64,000 bases of DNA from Sphingomonas kyeonggiensis (GTDB taxonomy: Bacteria; Pseudomonadota; Alphaproteobacteria; Sphingomonadales; Sphingomonadaceae): the NCBI RefSeq assembly GCF_014204495.1, contig NZ_JACHLN010000002.1, positions 62,001 through 126,000 of the forward strand. Direction: 5' to 3'. Positions 1 to 8,490 of this stretch are shown one piece after another (the first letter of the stretch is position 1; the number at the start of each line of letters is the position of its first letter). The notes beneath the pieces were generated by a model. The model searched no databases. It saw only the letters and a list, made by a program, of their open reading frames with translations, and was not told where the DNA came from. The position numbers and the translations under genes are program-made.

Positions 1-1
1 G

Positions 2-367
2 CTGGAGATCGTCGCCGATCGCCTGCCAAGCCTGCCGGCGGCGGACGAGATATTGCGGCTGTGCAAGTCGATCCAGCGGGTGACCGCCACGCACTTCAAC
101 CGCGCCGAGCGGCTGTTCGCGGATCTGCCGCTCGCGCACCGTCCCGGGCCCGCCTTCCTCTCGGCGCTGCACGAAATGCACCAGTTCGATCGGATGCACG
201 GCGAGGATCTGGCCAGCGAGCTGTGGCACAGTATCGAGCCGGAAGGCGAGCGTGACGTCGGCAAGCTCTCCTACATGCTACGCTGCTTCTTCGATGGCTG
301 CCGCCGGGCGATCGCGCTCAAGGAGAGCGGGATCGAGATCGCCCGGCGCGGGCTCATGCCGGGTTGA
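2..367 (+). CDS. 3' end of a possible hemerythrin-like protein (5' truncated by the window)
   Basis: The reading frame is open from base 2 to the stop at 365-367, and the true start lies outside the window. About 121 residues are visible. They look helical and include a His/Glu-rich stretch (HEMHQFDRMHGED) followed by a helix ending in ALKESGIEIARRG. The spacing loosely resembles a hemerythrin HHE domain. O2-sensing hemerythrin-like proteins often sit beside FNR and hemN genes, which fits this neighbourhood, but some of the expected C-terminal metal-binding histidines are not obvious. The gene converges on the FNR-type regulator and overlaps its 3' end by about 14 bp. The family call is tentative; the coding frame itself is well supported by codon usage. 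Confidence 0.5.
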   Translation: MEIVADRLPSLPAADEILRLCKSIQRVTATHFNRAERLFADLPLAHRPGPAFLSALHEMHQFDRMHGEDLASELWHSIEPEGERDVGKLSYMLRCFFDGCRRAIALKESGIEIARRGLMPG

Positions 368-1100
368 GGATCGCCCGCAGCCGTTCCTCGCCCAGCACGG
401 TGCAACCGCGATCGCCCTTGGCGAAGGCTAGGATGCCCGACGCCTTGAGCTGCGAGAGCTGGCGGCTGACCGTCTCGATCGTAAGCCCCAGATAATCGGC
501 CATCTCGCCGCGGCTGATCGGGATCGCGATCCGCACCCCACCATTGCCGGCCGGCTGCCCCGTGCGCTCGACCAGGTCGAGCAGGAAGCCGGCGATCCGC
601 TCCTTCGCGTTGCGGCGGCCGAGCGCCAGCATCCGGCTGCGCGCGTCGCCCAGGGCTGCCAGCGTCCGGCGGAGCAGCATGCGCTCCATGCGCGGATGAT
701 CCTCGAGTGTCCGCTCGAACGCCGCGCGCGGATAGGTGCAGAGGTCGGTGTCGCACAGGGTGGAGACGGTCAGCGTCGCGTCCTCCTCGAACAGCTCGCC
801 GACGAAATCGCCCGGGAACAGCAGCCCGACGATCTGCTCGCGCCCGTCCTCGGTCGAGGCTGTCACCTTGAGCATCCCCTCGACTACCGTCGCGCAGTGG
901 TTGTTCTGGTCGCCCGCCCAGTTGAACACCTGGCCCGCAGGCAGGCTGCGCCGGCGGCCGATCGCGTGCAGCGCCGAAATCTCGCCATCGCCCATCGCCG
1001 CGCACAGCGAATTGCCGCGCGCCTTGCACGCCTGGCAGCGGGCAGGCGCGCAACCGGGAACGGTGGGCGTGCGATCGAGAAGCAGGGCGTCGGTGAGCAT
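354..1100 (-). CDS. Crp/Fnr-family transcriptional regulator, FNR/FixK/FnrL type
   Basis: This is a predicted O2-sensing transcription factor of about 248 residues. The N-terminus has the alphaproteobacterial FNR cysteine pattern C-x2-C-x7-C (C22, C25, C33, with another Cys at 17), and a distal Cys pair occurs in TLCDTDLC. Together these fit a [4Fe-4S] sensor. A cyclic-nucleotide-binding-like beta-roll follows. The C-terminal helix-turn-helix contains ETVSRQLSQLK, whose E-x2-SR recognition helix reads TTGA-type half-sites. The ATG at 1100 was chosen because the longer frame (from 1199) runs into hemN and adds a proline-rich tail unlike the family. It lies 25 bp behind hemN on the same strand, so it is probably co-transcribed and autoregulated through the FNR box at 2484-2497. 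Confidence 0.9.
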   Translation of the reverse strand: MLTDALLLDRTPTVPGCAPARCQACKARGNSLCAAMGDGEISALHAIGRRRSLPAGQVFNWAGDQNNHCATVVEGMLKVTASTEDGREQIVGLLFPGDFVGELFEEDATLTVSTLCDTDLCTYPRAAFERTLEDHPRMERMLLRRTLAALGDARSRMLALGRRNAKERIAGFLLDLVERTGQPAGNGGVRIAIPISRGEMADYLGLTIETVSRQLSQLKASGILAFAKGDRGCTVLGEERLRAILNPA

Positions 1101-1125
1101 GATGAGACGCTTTCGGCTGGAGGGG

Positions 1126-2448
1126 TCAGACGGCGCTGCTGAAGCGCGTGGTGCTGGCGGCGCGCCAGGGATCGAAGGTCGCGGCGATGCTGCGGGCATA
1201 GGGCAGTGCGCCCCGGTCTAGCAGGAGGCGCGTGCCGGCCCAGGCGATCAGCCCGTATTCCTCGAACGGCGCCAGCCGCTCGCGGATATCGGCCAGGTCC
1301 GGCAGACCGGTGCACTCCGCTTCATTACGGCAAAGCAAGGCCTCGATGATCGCGCCGCGCCGCCGGTCGCTGGCGCCGCGGCGGATTCCGCGCGCGGTGG
1401 CAAGCTGGCCGTTGCCGATGCGCAGGTGGTAACGGCCGGCATTCTTCTCGTTCTGCAGCAGCGCGCCGGGGAAGGCGCTGATCGAGGAGGCGCCCAGGCC
1501 GATCAGCACATCGGACGGGTCCTCGGTAAAGCCCTGGAAGTTGCGGCGCAGCGCCTTGCTGCGCGCCGCGCGGGCAATGGCATCGTGTGGCATCGCGAAG
1601 TGATCGAAGCCGATCGCGTCATAGCCGGCGCCGCGCAGCAAGCGATGTGCCTGCTGCGCCATCGCGAACCGGATTGCTGCGCCCGGCAGGCGGGTCGCAT
1701 CGATCCGGCGCTGGCGCGGCAGCAGGTGCGGCACATGCGCATAGCCGAACACCGCGAACCGCTCCGGCCGCATCGACAGCGCGATGCGCAGCGTCTCGTC
1801 GAGATCCTCGGCAAACTGGCCGGGCAGGCCATACATCAGGTCGAAATTGATCGATTCCACCCGGGCGGCGCGCAGGCGGCCGACCGTGCAGGCGATCTCC
1901 TCGGTCGGCTGGATGCGGCCGATCGCGCGCTGGATGTGCGGGGCGAAGGTCTGCACACCCAGGCTGGCGCGCGTCACCTTGTTGCGGCCGAAGCAATCGG
2001 CCCAGCCCCAGTCGAAGCCGCGCGGATCAAGCTCGACCGATACGGTTGCCTCGCTGCAGGCAAAGGCGGCGCGGACCCGGTGCATCAGTGCATCGAACTG
2101 CGACGGCGCCAGCGCATTGGGGCTGCCTCCGCCCCAGGCGATCCGGGCGACTTTGCCGCGCCCGTCGAGCCGTCGGGCGATCAGGTCGATCTCCTCACCC
2201 AGGCGCTGGACATAGGCGGCGACCCGGCTGGTGCGGTTGGCGGCGCCGGTGTTGCAGCCGCAATACCAGCAGATCTCATGGCAATAGGGGACGTGAAGAT
2301 AGAGCGAGATCGGCTCGTCCTCGCGCACCCGTGCCAGCGCGTGCTCCATGTCGGCCGGGCCGACATCGTCGCCGAACTCCGCCGCGGTGGGGAAGCTGGT
2401 GTAGCGGGGCACCGGCGTGGCGAGCAGCTCAGGGTGATAGGTCCACAT
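1126..2448 (-). CDS. hemN: Oxygen-independent coproporphyrinogen III oxidase (radical SAM)
   Basis: HemN decarboxylates coproporphyrinogen III to protoporphyrinogen IX without O2 in cytoplasmic heme synthesis. The 440-residue product starts MWTYHPELL, as classical HemN proteins do. It has the radical-SAM cysteines in YCHEICWYCGC (C56, C60, C63, plus C65 as in E. coli HemN), then a glycine-rich SAM-binding GGGSPNAL and a HemN C-terminal domain. Length matches the family (about 450). The ATG at 2448 is preferred over an upstream GTG at 2490, because that GTG lies inside the FNR-type box (2484-2497). First gene of a likely hemN-fnr operon. Confidence 0.95.
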   Translation of the reverse strand: MWTYHPELLATPVPRYTSFPTAAEFGDDVGPADMEHALARVREDEPISLYLHVPYCHEICWYCGCNTGAANRTSRVAAYVQRLGEEIDLIARRLDGRGKVARIAWGGGSPNALAPSQFDALMHRVRAAFACSEATVSVELDPRGFDWGWADCFGRNKVTRASLGVQTFAPHIQRAIGRIQPTEEIACTVGRLRAARVESINFDLMYGLPGQFAEDLDETLRIALSMRPERFAVFGYAHVPHLLPRQRRIDATRLPGAAIRFAMAQQAHRLLRGAGYDAIGFDHFAMPHDAIARAARSKALRRNFQGFTEDPSDVLIGLGASSISAFPGALLQNEKNAGRYHLRIGNGQLATARGIRRGASDRRRGAIIEALLCRNEAECTGLPDLADIRERLAPFEEYGLIAWAGTRLLLDRGALPYARSIAATFDPWRAASTTRFSSAV

Positions 2449-2483
2449 GCCATCCTGTCTGCGGGCAGGGGCTCCGGGCGGCT

Positions 2484-2497
2484 TTGACACCAGTCAA
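2484..2497. promoter_or_regulatory. FNR/FixK-type operator between hemN and ompW
   Basis: The sequence TTGACACCAGTCAA is a perfect inverted repeat (TTGAC-N4-GTCAA) matching the FNR/FixK/FnrL box. It lies 36 bp upstream of the hemN ATG (2448) and 77 bp upstream of the ompW ATG (2574), so it could control both divergent genes. The FNR-type regulator encoded just downstream of hemN is the obvious candidate ligand. Confidence 0.8.
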
Positions 2498-2573
2498 ATC
2501 CCCGTTTGCGTTGCTGCAATGCGGCGGGGTTTGGCGGCGTCCATTGGCGATGGGGTCAACAGTGGAGGTAACA

Positions 2574-3251
2574 ATGAAGACCCTGATCGCTCTGGCCGCA
2601 GCCGGCCTGATGGTCGCCGTCCCCGCCAGCGCCCAGACGAGCGACGAGACCGGTATACGCGCCGGCGACGTGCTGGTTCGCCTGCGTACGATCGTGGTGG
2701 CCCCGAACGAGAAGTCGAACGGTATCAAGCCGGCTTTCCCCGCCGAGAAGGTGAGCCTGGACAATGCCGTGATGCCGGAAATCGATGCGACCTACATGGT
2801 CACCGACAATATCGGCTTCGAGCTGATCGCCTCGACCACCAAGCACAATTTCGGGGGTACCAGCGGCACCACCGGTTCGATCGGCAAGCTCGGCTCGACC
2901 TGGGTGCTGCCGCCTACCTTGACCGCGCAATATCACTTCAATTCGCGCGGCAAGGTCCGCCCCTATGTCGGTGCCGGGGTGAACTACACGATCTTCTGGG
3001 ACGAGAAGGCATCGAGTGGCCTGCAGGGTGCGGTGGGCAAGACCAAAGTGCGCATGTCGGACAGCTTCGGCTGGGCAGCGCAGGCCGGCATCGACGTCGA
3101 CCTGACCAGGAAGGTCTTCCTGAACCTCGATGTGAAGTACATCGACATCACCACGAATGCCCGGCTCGATACCACCGCGATCGGTACGCAGCGCACCCAT
3201 GTGAAGGTCAACCCGCTGGTGTTCGGCGTGGGCCTTGGGGTGCGCCTCTGA
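2574..3251 (+). CDS. ompW: OmpW-family outer membrane beta-barrel protein
   Basis: The product is a 225-residue precursor. It begins with a Sec signal peptide (MKTLIALAAAGLMVAVPASA, cleavage before Gln21) and continues as alternating beta strands typical of an eight-stranded OmpW barrel. Family hallmarks are the early GDVLVRLR strand, LPPTLTAQYHF, VRPYVGAGVNYT, and a C-terminal strand ending in Leu. GGAGG at 2564-2568 is well placed for the ATG at 2574. OmpW forms a small channel for hydrophobic compounds, and in enterobacteria it is FNR-dependent. Here the gene is divergent from hemN across a shared FNR-type box. A Rho-independent terminator follows directly. Confidence 0.92.
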   Translation: MKTLIALAAAGLMVAVPASAQTSDETGIRAGDVLVRLRTIVVAPNEKSNGIKPAFPAEKVSLDNAVMPEIDATYMVTDNIGFELIASTTKHNFGGTSGTTGSIGKLGSTWVLPPTLTAQYHFNSRGKVRPYVGAGVNYTIFWDEKASSGLQGAVGKTKVRMSDSFGWAAQAGIDVDLTRKVFLNLDVKYIDITTNARLDTTAIGTQRTHVKVNPLVFGVGLGVRL

Positions 3252-3276
3252 TCCCGCATAGCCGCTGATGGGGGAA

Positions 3277-3305
3277 GGGGCCGGCAGCGATGCCGGCCCT
3301 TTTTA
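3277..3305 (+). terminator. Intrinsic terminator after ompW
   Basis: A GC-rich hairpin (GGGCCGGC / GCCGGCCC with a short loop) is followed by a run of T residues, about 25 bp after the ompW stop codon. Confidence 0.85.
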
Positions 3306-3312
3306 CGCGGCC

Positions 3313-3500
3313 TTGCAATGTAGGATTTTGCCTGCTTGCCTCGGGCGGTCGGACCCGGTTCCGGCCGCTCTTTCAGGCTGTTGGTGAAATAGGATCACGC
3401 CCGCGCAAGATTGTTGCGAGACGCGATGCGTATCCGAGGACATAGGGAAAATAGCTGCCCGCAAAACCCGCTCTTGGTGTGTACTTTGTGTACTTTCGCG
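3313..3500 (-). repeat. Dispersed 188-bp repeat, copy 1 (inverted relative to copies 2 and 3)
   Basis: Read on the minus strand, this element starts CGCGAAAGTACACAAAGTAC and ends AAATCCTACATTGCAA. The same two ends, and similar internal blocks, occur at 15394-15583 and 62658-62846. It contains a hairpin at 3345-3368 (GCGGTCGGA / TCCGGCCGC). No credible protein is encoded. It sits between ompW and cydC, which converge. Together with the REPIN at 3551-3625 it fills most of the 400-bp gene-free stretch 3252-3651. Confidence 0.85.
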
Positions 3501-3550
3501 AGTCGGCTTGGTGGGGCTGTAGGATTGAGCCGCGCCGAAACCCACACTGA

Positions 3551-3625
3551 TCCCCGGCGAAAGCCGGGGCCCAGGGTTCCTCTTCCAGATCGCCTATGAC
3601 CCTGGACCCCGGCTTTCGCCGGGGA
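3551..3625. repeat. REPIN-like pair of inverted REP palindromes
   Basis: Two palindromic units, TCCCCGGCGAAAGCCGGGG and its inverse, face each other. Each is extended by an inward CCCAGGGT/ACCCTGG, with about 24 bp between them. The same arrangement occurs at 56503-56578, and a lone unit occurs at 45779-45800. It lies between dispersed repeat copy 1 and the 3' end of cydC. Confidence 0.85.
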
Positions 3626-3651
3626 ACCGGAAGTGAGGAGCCGAGCCGAGC

Positions 3652-5232
3652 CTAGACCGGCCGTGGCGCCAGCCGCTCGATCGCCACGCTGCTCCCCACA
3701 AGCGAGAGCGGCGCGGCCCGGTGTGAGACAAGCACCAGCCCGGTCCCGGTCTCGCGCAGCCACTGGTCGAGCTGCACGACCAGTTTGCGTTCGGTGGCCG
3801 CATCCAGCCCCTCGGTCGGCTCGTCGAGCAGCAGCCAGGGCCGCCCGGCAAGCAGCGCCCGCGCCAGCGACAGCCGCTTGCGCTCGCCGCCGGACAAGGT
3901 GCCACCGGCCTCGCCCAGCCTGGTGTCGAGCCCGGCCGGCATCGCGCCGATGCGCTCGTCGAGCACGACGGTCTTGAGCGCGGCCCACATCGCGGCATTG
4001 TCCAGGCCCGGGCGGGCAAGGCGGAGATTGTCGCCGATCGTCCCGGCGATCAGCGCGGCATCCTGCGGCGACAGCGCGAACTGGCTGCGCAGCAGCGTGC
4101 CCGGTTGGGCGATGGGCGGTTGCTCGCCGATCGCGGCATCGACCTCAACGGCGCGCATCCCGGCCAGTGCTTCGAGCAGCAGCGTCTTGCCCGATCCCGA
4201 GCGCCCGGTCACGGCAACCCGGCTGCCGGGCTCGAGCCGCAGCGCGCCGAGCCGAAGCGGCAGCGGCTTGCCACCCGCCTGGGTGGCCGCAGGTTCGGGC
4301 AGGGCCAGCAATGCCTCAAGCCGGCGCAGGCCCTCGCTGACACTGGCCTGGCGGAAGGCAGTGCGGGCCAGCCCGGCCATCGCCTCGATCGCCCCGGCGG
4401 TGGCGAGCAGTGCCAGCGCGACCTGCGGGGCGGGGCCGCTGGAGAACAGCAGCACGATCGCCACGGCCAGCCCGGTATAGCCGGCGAGCAGTGCCGCGAT
4501 CGCTCCTTCGCCCCGGTGCAGCCGCGCCCGGGCGGTGTCGAGCGCCTGGGTGAGCGGCGCCAGGTCCTGCGTCACCCGGTCGGCCAGCCCATAGGCGGCG
4601 ATTTCGGCGCGGGCGGCGGCATATTCGACATAGCGGGTGCGCAGCGCGCCCAGCGCCTCGGCTGCGTCATGGGCAGGCTGCTTCGTCAGTCGACGGGCGG
4701 CACGATCGAGCAGCAGGGGCAGGGCGATGAGAAGAAGGAGTAGCGCAACCGCCGATGCCCAGCCGGCGAACGCGGCGAGCAGCACCCCGATGCCCGCCGC
4801 GACCAGGCTGGCGGGTCGGGCGGGCTTGCGGACGATCAGGTCTTCAAGCGCGTCGATATCGCCGATCAGCCGGGCGCTGGCGTCGCCGCCGGAAAGATCG
4901 GAGCCGGTCCGGGCGTCCTGTGCTGCGAGCTTGCCGAACAGGCTGCCGCGCATCCCGGCCATCGCGCCCAGCGCCGCCTGGTGCGAGAACAGCCGTTCGC
5001 CGTAGCGCGACACGGTACGCAGGATCGCCAGCAACCGGATGCCGGCGCTGGGAATCAGATAGTTGAAGCCGAGCGCGACGACCGGCCCGGCTGCTCCCGC
5101 CAGCGCCGCGCTGGTCAGGAACCAGCCCGACACGGCCAGCAGCAATATGCCGGCCAGCGCGGCAGCGACCGCGGCGATGCTCGCGCGTCGGAGCCAGCGG
5201 CACCCTGCCGGGTCGAGGGTGAAGACGTTCAC
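3652..5232 (-). CDS. cydC: Thiol reductant ABC exporter subunit CydC
   Basis: This is a 526-residue half-ABC transporter. Its N-terminal transmembrane half has long hydrophobic segments from about residue 20 to 280. The nucleotide-binding domain has Walker A GRSGSGKT, signature LSGGERKR and Walker B WLLLDEPTEGLD, ending with the H-loop VSHR. CydDC exports cysteine/glutathione and is needed to assemble cytochrome bd and other periplasmic heme proteins. The start overlaps the cydD stop (ATGA, 5229-5232), so the two are translationally coupled. It is somewhat shorter than the E. coli protein (about 573). The gene ends beside a REPIN. Confidence 0.92.
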   Translation of the reverse strand: MNVFTLDPAGCRWLRRASIAAVAAALAGILLLAVSGWFLTSAALAGAAGPVVALGFNYLIPSAGIRLLAILRTVSRYGERLFSHQAALGAMAGMRGSLFGKLAAQDARTGSDLSGGDASARLIGDIDALEDLIVRKPARPASLVAAGIGVLLAAFAGWASAVALLLLLIALPLLLDRAARRLTKQPAHDAAEALGALRTRYVEYAAARAEIAAYGLADRVTQDLAPLTQALDTARARLHRGEGAIAALLAGYTGLAVAIVLLFSSGPAPQVALALLATAGAIEAMAGLARTAFRQASVSEGLRRLEALLALPEPAATQAGGKPLPLRLGALRLEPGSRVAVTGRSGSGKTLLLEALAGMRAVEVDAAIGEQPPIAQPGTLLRSQFALSPQDAALIAGTIGDNLRLARPGLDNAAMWAALKTVVLDERIGAMPAGLDTRLGEAGGTLSGGERKRLSLARALLAGRPWLLLDEPTEGLDAATERKLVVQLDQWLRETGTGLVLVSHRAAPLSLVGSSVAIERLAPRPV

Positions 5233-6752
5233 AGCGCCACCTCCAGGCGTGCCGCGGCGGCGAGGGCTGGATCATGGGTCACGACCAGAACCGCGCGGTC
5301 GCGGGCAAGCGCTTTGAGCAGATCGACGATCTCGGCACCGCTTTCGGCGTCGAGATCGGCAGTGGGCTCGTCGCAGAGCAGCAGCGGACGACCCGAAAGG
5401 ATAGCCCGCGCCAGTCCAATCCGCCGCCGCTCGCCGCCCGACAGGCCGGAGCCGCGATGGTCGAGCGCCAGCGCCAGCCCGCCGCGCGCTGCGAGCAGCG
5501 CGTCCAGCCCAACCTGCGACGCTACCCGGGCGATCTCGTCAGTGCCCGCATCCGGGCGGGCAAGGGCGATGTTCTCGGCAAGGGTGCCGGGTAGCAGCAG
5601 CGGAGTCTGGGCTGCCCAGGCGATGTCGCCGGGATCGAGCACGCCACCGCCGGCGGTGCGCACCGCGCCGGCAGACGGGATGATCTGCCCGGCAATCGAG
5701 GCGAGCAGGCTCGATTTGCCGCTGCCGGTCGGTCCGGTCAGCGCAACCATATCGGCCGGTGCCAGCGCGAAGCTGACCGGGCCGATATGCAGGTTCGGCC
5801 ATTGGATCACGAGACCGGTCACCTGCAGCCCGTCGAAGCGCGCCGAGGTGGGCGGCTCAGGCGTCTCGGCCTCGACTGCGGTCAAAGCAGCGCTCGCTGC
5901 GTCGCCCAGCTGCTTCTCGTGATAGGCTGCGGCCAAGCGGCGCATCGGCAGGTAGAATTCCGGCGCCATCGCCAGCGCGAAGAAGGCCTGGCCAAGTGTC
6001 AGCTTTTCGGGCGCGGGGAAGGGGAGCAGCCCCAACAGGCTGAACCCGCAATAGACCGCGACCAGCGCGACTGAGAGTGCCGCGAAGAACTCCAGGACCG
6101 CGCCGGAAAGGAAAGCGACTCGCAGCACCGCCACGGTGCGCTCGGCGACTTCGCGGGTGGCGATGCCGACCTGGCGGGTGATCCGGTCCTCGGCGCCGAA
6201 ATGGCGGATGACGGGCAGGGTGCGGACGCGGTCGACGAACAGGCCGGAAAGCTGGGCGAGCGCGGCCAGCTGGCGCTCAGAGGCTCGACGCGCCGCGGTA
6301 CCGGCCAGGATCATGCCGAGTGCGAAGGGGATCAGTGTGATGACCAGGATCGCCGCCGACACCCAGCTCGCGAAGGCGACTATTGCGGCAACCAGCAGCG
6401 GCGTTGCGGCAGAGGCGGCACGCGCGGGCCTGAAGCGTGACTGATAGGCTTCGATCGTCGCCATATGGTCGATGGCCAGGGCCGCACTCTCACCGGCCAG
6501 GAGCGGGCGAGCGAGGCGGCCGGCGAGCAGGAGTGGGAACAGATGGGCACGCCATGCCCTAACCACGCGCTGGGCGGTGCGGATCGCGCTGGCATGGACC
6601 AGCAACGCTGCCCCGCCGCGGATCAGCCCGCCTGCCAGGATCATGCAGGCAGCGAGCAGGGAGATGCCGTCACCCCCGGCCAGGGCGCTCACCGCCAGCG
6701 CGATGCCCCCTGCGAAAAGCGCGGCACCGGGTACATCCAGGAGCCAGATCAT
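5229..6752 (-). CDS. cydD: Thiol reductant ABC exporter subunit CydD
   Basis: This 507-residue half-ABC transporter pairs with CydC. It has an N-terminal membrane domain, then an ATPase domain with Walker A GPTGSGKS, signature LSGGERRR, Walker B LLLCDEPTADLD and H-loop VTHD. The AAAGGA at 6758-6763 fits the ATG at 6752. It is transcribed away from cydABX across an intergenic region holding an FNR-type box. The cydDC-cydABX arrangement lets bd oxidase and its assembly exporter respond to the same O2 signal. Confidence 0.92.
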   Translation of the reverse strand: MIWLLDVPGAALFAGGIALAVSALAGGDGISLLAACMILAGGLIRGGAALLVHASAIRTAQRVVRAWRAHLFPLLLAGRLARPLLAGESAALAIDHMATIEAYQSRFRPARAASAATPLLVAAIVAFASWVSAAILVITLIPFALGMILAGTAARRASERQLAALAQLSGLFVDRVRTLPVIRHFGAEDRITRQVGIATREVAERTVAVLRVAFLSGAVLEFFAALSVALVAVYCGFSLLGLLPFPAPEKLTLGQAFFALAMAPEFYLPMRRLAAAYHEKQLGDAASAALTAVEAETPEPPTSARFDGLQVTGLVIQWPNLHIGPVSFALAPADMVALTGPTGSGKSSLLASIAGQIIPSAGAVRTAGGGVLDPGDIAWAAQTPLLLPGTLAENIALARPDAGTDEIARVASQVGLDALLAARGGLALALDHRGSGLSGGERRRIGLARAILSGRPLLLCDEPTADLDAESGAEIVDLLKALARDRAVLVVTHDPALAAAARLEVAL

Positions 6753-6787
6753 ATCATCCTTTAGCCCGAGTTGCGTTCGCCACGTAT

Positions 6788-6801
6788 TTGTTCATGGTCA
6801 A
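6788..6801. promoter_or_regulatory. FNR-type operator between cydD and cydA
   Basis: TTGTTCATGGTCAA matches TTG-N8-CAA, and its right half (GTCAA) is identical to that of the box at 2484-2497. It sits 36 bp upstream of the cydD ATG and 88 bp upstream of the cydA ATG. The left half-site is imperfect, so binding is predicted, not certain. Confidence 0.65.
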
Positions 6802-6888
6802 AGTCGCCTTCGGGGACCGCTTCTAGGGACAATGAGGACGCGACCAAACCCGTTGGGCGCAGACTCTTGCGTAGGGGGATTTCCTGCG

Positions 6889-8463
6889 ATGATCAGCATG
6901 GCAGTCGTGGAGCTATCGAGGCTCCAATTCGCGCTGACTGCGCTTTACCACTTCCTGTTCGTGCCGTTGACGCTCGGCCTCTCGTTCATGCTCGTCATCA
7001 TGGAGAGCGTGTACGTGATGACCAACCGCCCGATCTGGCGGGATATCACCCGTTTTTGGGCAAAGCTGTTCGGCATCAACTTCGTCCTCGGCGTGGCCAC
7101 CGGCCTCACCATGGAGTTCCAGTTCGGCACCAACTGGTCCTATTACTCGCACTATGTGGGCGACATCTTCGGCGCCCCGCTCGCGATCGAGGGCCTGATG
7201 GCCTTCTTCCTGGAAGCGACGTTCGTCGGGCTGATGTTCTTCGGCTGGGATCGCATGTCGAAACAGGCGCACCTGTTCACCACTTTCATGGTGGCGCTGG
7301 GCTCCAACCTGTCGGCGCTGTGGATCCTCGTCGCCAATGGCTGGATGCAGCATCCCACGGGTTCGGTGTTCAACCCCGAGACGATGCGCATGGAAGTCAC
7401 CGACTTCGCGGCGGTGATCTTCAATCCGGTCGCCCAGGCGAAGTTCGTCCACACCGTCAGCGCCGGCTATGTGATGGCCAGCGTGTTCGTGCTCGGCGTC
7501 TCGGCCTTCTACCTGCTCAAGGGCAAGCATCTGGAGCTGGCGAAGCGCAGCTTCACCGTGGCGGCTGCCTTCGGCCTTGCCTCGTCGCTGTCGGTTGTCG
7601 TGCTGGGTGACGAGAGCGGTTATGCGCTGACCGAGAACCAGCAGATGAAGCTCGCCGCGATCGAGGGCATGTGGCACACCGAGCCTGCTCCTGCCGGCCT
7701 CGCGATCTTCGGCATCCCTTCGAACAGCGGCCGCGAGACCAAGTACGAGGTGAAGATCCCCTATGTGCTGGGCCTGATCTCCACGCGCAGCCTGACCGGT
7801 GAGGTCAACGGCATCTTCCCGCTGGTCGCCAAGGCGAAGGTGCGCATCGTCAACGGCCTGACCGCTTATGATGCGGTGGAGAAGCTCAAGGTCGACCGCA
7901 ACGATCTGGTCGCGCGCGAGGCATTCGAGAAGACCAAGAACGACCTCGGCTATGCGCTGCTGCTCAAGCGGTTCGTGGCCGATCCGCGCACCGCGGATGC
8001 GGCGACGATCGACAAGGCGGCGTGGAGCACCGTGCCGAACGTCCCGGCGATCTTCTGGATGTTCCGGATCATGGCCGGGATCGGCTTCGGCATGATCGCC
8101 TTCTTTGCGGTGGCCTTCTACTATTCGACCGTCCGCAAGTTCGACGCCCGCTGGTTCCTGCGGCTGGCGCTGATCGTGATGCCGCTGCCGTGGATCGCCG
8201 CGGAAGTGGGCTGGGCCGTGGCCGAGGTCGGCCGCCAGCCCTGGGCGGTGGAAGGCGTGCTGCCGACCTTCCTGGCACCGTCGAGCCCGACCGTGCCCGA
8301 GCTGTGGCTGACGATCATCGGCTTCACCGCGCTTTATGGCACGCTGGCGGTGATCGAGGTGCGGCTGATGCTCGCATCGATCAGGAAGGGGCCGGAGGAA
8401 TATCGCCCGGCCACCGCGCCTGCACCTGCGGGCCCCGATTTTCACGCCGTTCCGGCCGAATGA
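6889..8463 (+). CDS. cydA: Cytochrome bd ubiquinol oxidase subunit I
   Basis: CydA carries hemes b558, b595 and d and oxidises ubiquinol in the inner membrane at low O2. The 524-residue product closely follows the canonical family. It has the heme-ligand His21 in ALTALYHFLFVPLTLG, a GINFVLGVATGLTMEFQFG stretch, WHTEPAP, and the GRQPW quinol-binding motif near residue 450. A long Q-loop with GRETKYE and a lengthy hydrophilic stretch (residues about 260-380) suggests the long-loop, E. coli-like subfamily. The ATG at 6889 has AGGGGGA (6873-6879) at good spacing; an in-frame ATG at 6898 is an alternative. First gene of cydABX. Confidence 0.97.
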   Translation: MISMAVVELSRLQFALTALYHFLFVPLTLGLSFMLVIMESVYVMTNRPIWRDITRFWAKLFGINFVLGVATGLTMEFQFGTNWSYYSHYVGDIFGAPLAIEGLMAFFLEATFVGLMFFGWDRMSKQAHLFTTFMVALGSNLSALWILVANGWMQHPTGSVFNPETMRMEVTDFAAVIFNPVAQAKFVHTVSAGYVMASVFVLGVSAFYLLKGKHLELAKRSFTVAAAFGLASSLSVVVLGDESGYALTENQQMKLAAIEGMWHTEPAPAGLAIFGIPSNSGRETKYEVKIPYVLGLISTRSLTGEVNGIFPLVAKAKVRIVNGLTAYDAVEKLKVDRNDLVAREAFEKTKNDLGYALLLKRFVADPRTADAATIDKAAWSTVPNVPAIFWMFRIMAGIGFGMIAFFAVAFYYSTVRKFDARWFLRLALIVMPLPWIAAEVGWAVAEVGRQPWAVEGVLPTFLAPSSPTVPELWLTIIGFTALYGTLAVIEVRLMLASIRKGPEEYRPATAPAPAGPDFHAVPAE

Positions 8464-8490
8464 GCCGAACCAGGGTTTTGGAGACAGACC

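Noticed and set aside
1101..1199. Longer FNR-type protein starting at 1199
   Set aside because: It would overlap hemN and adds a Pro/Ala/Ser-rich segment unlike the family; ATG 1100 gives the normal N-terminus.
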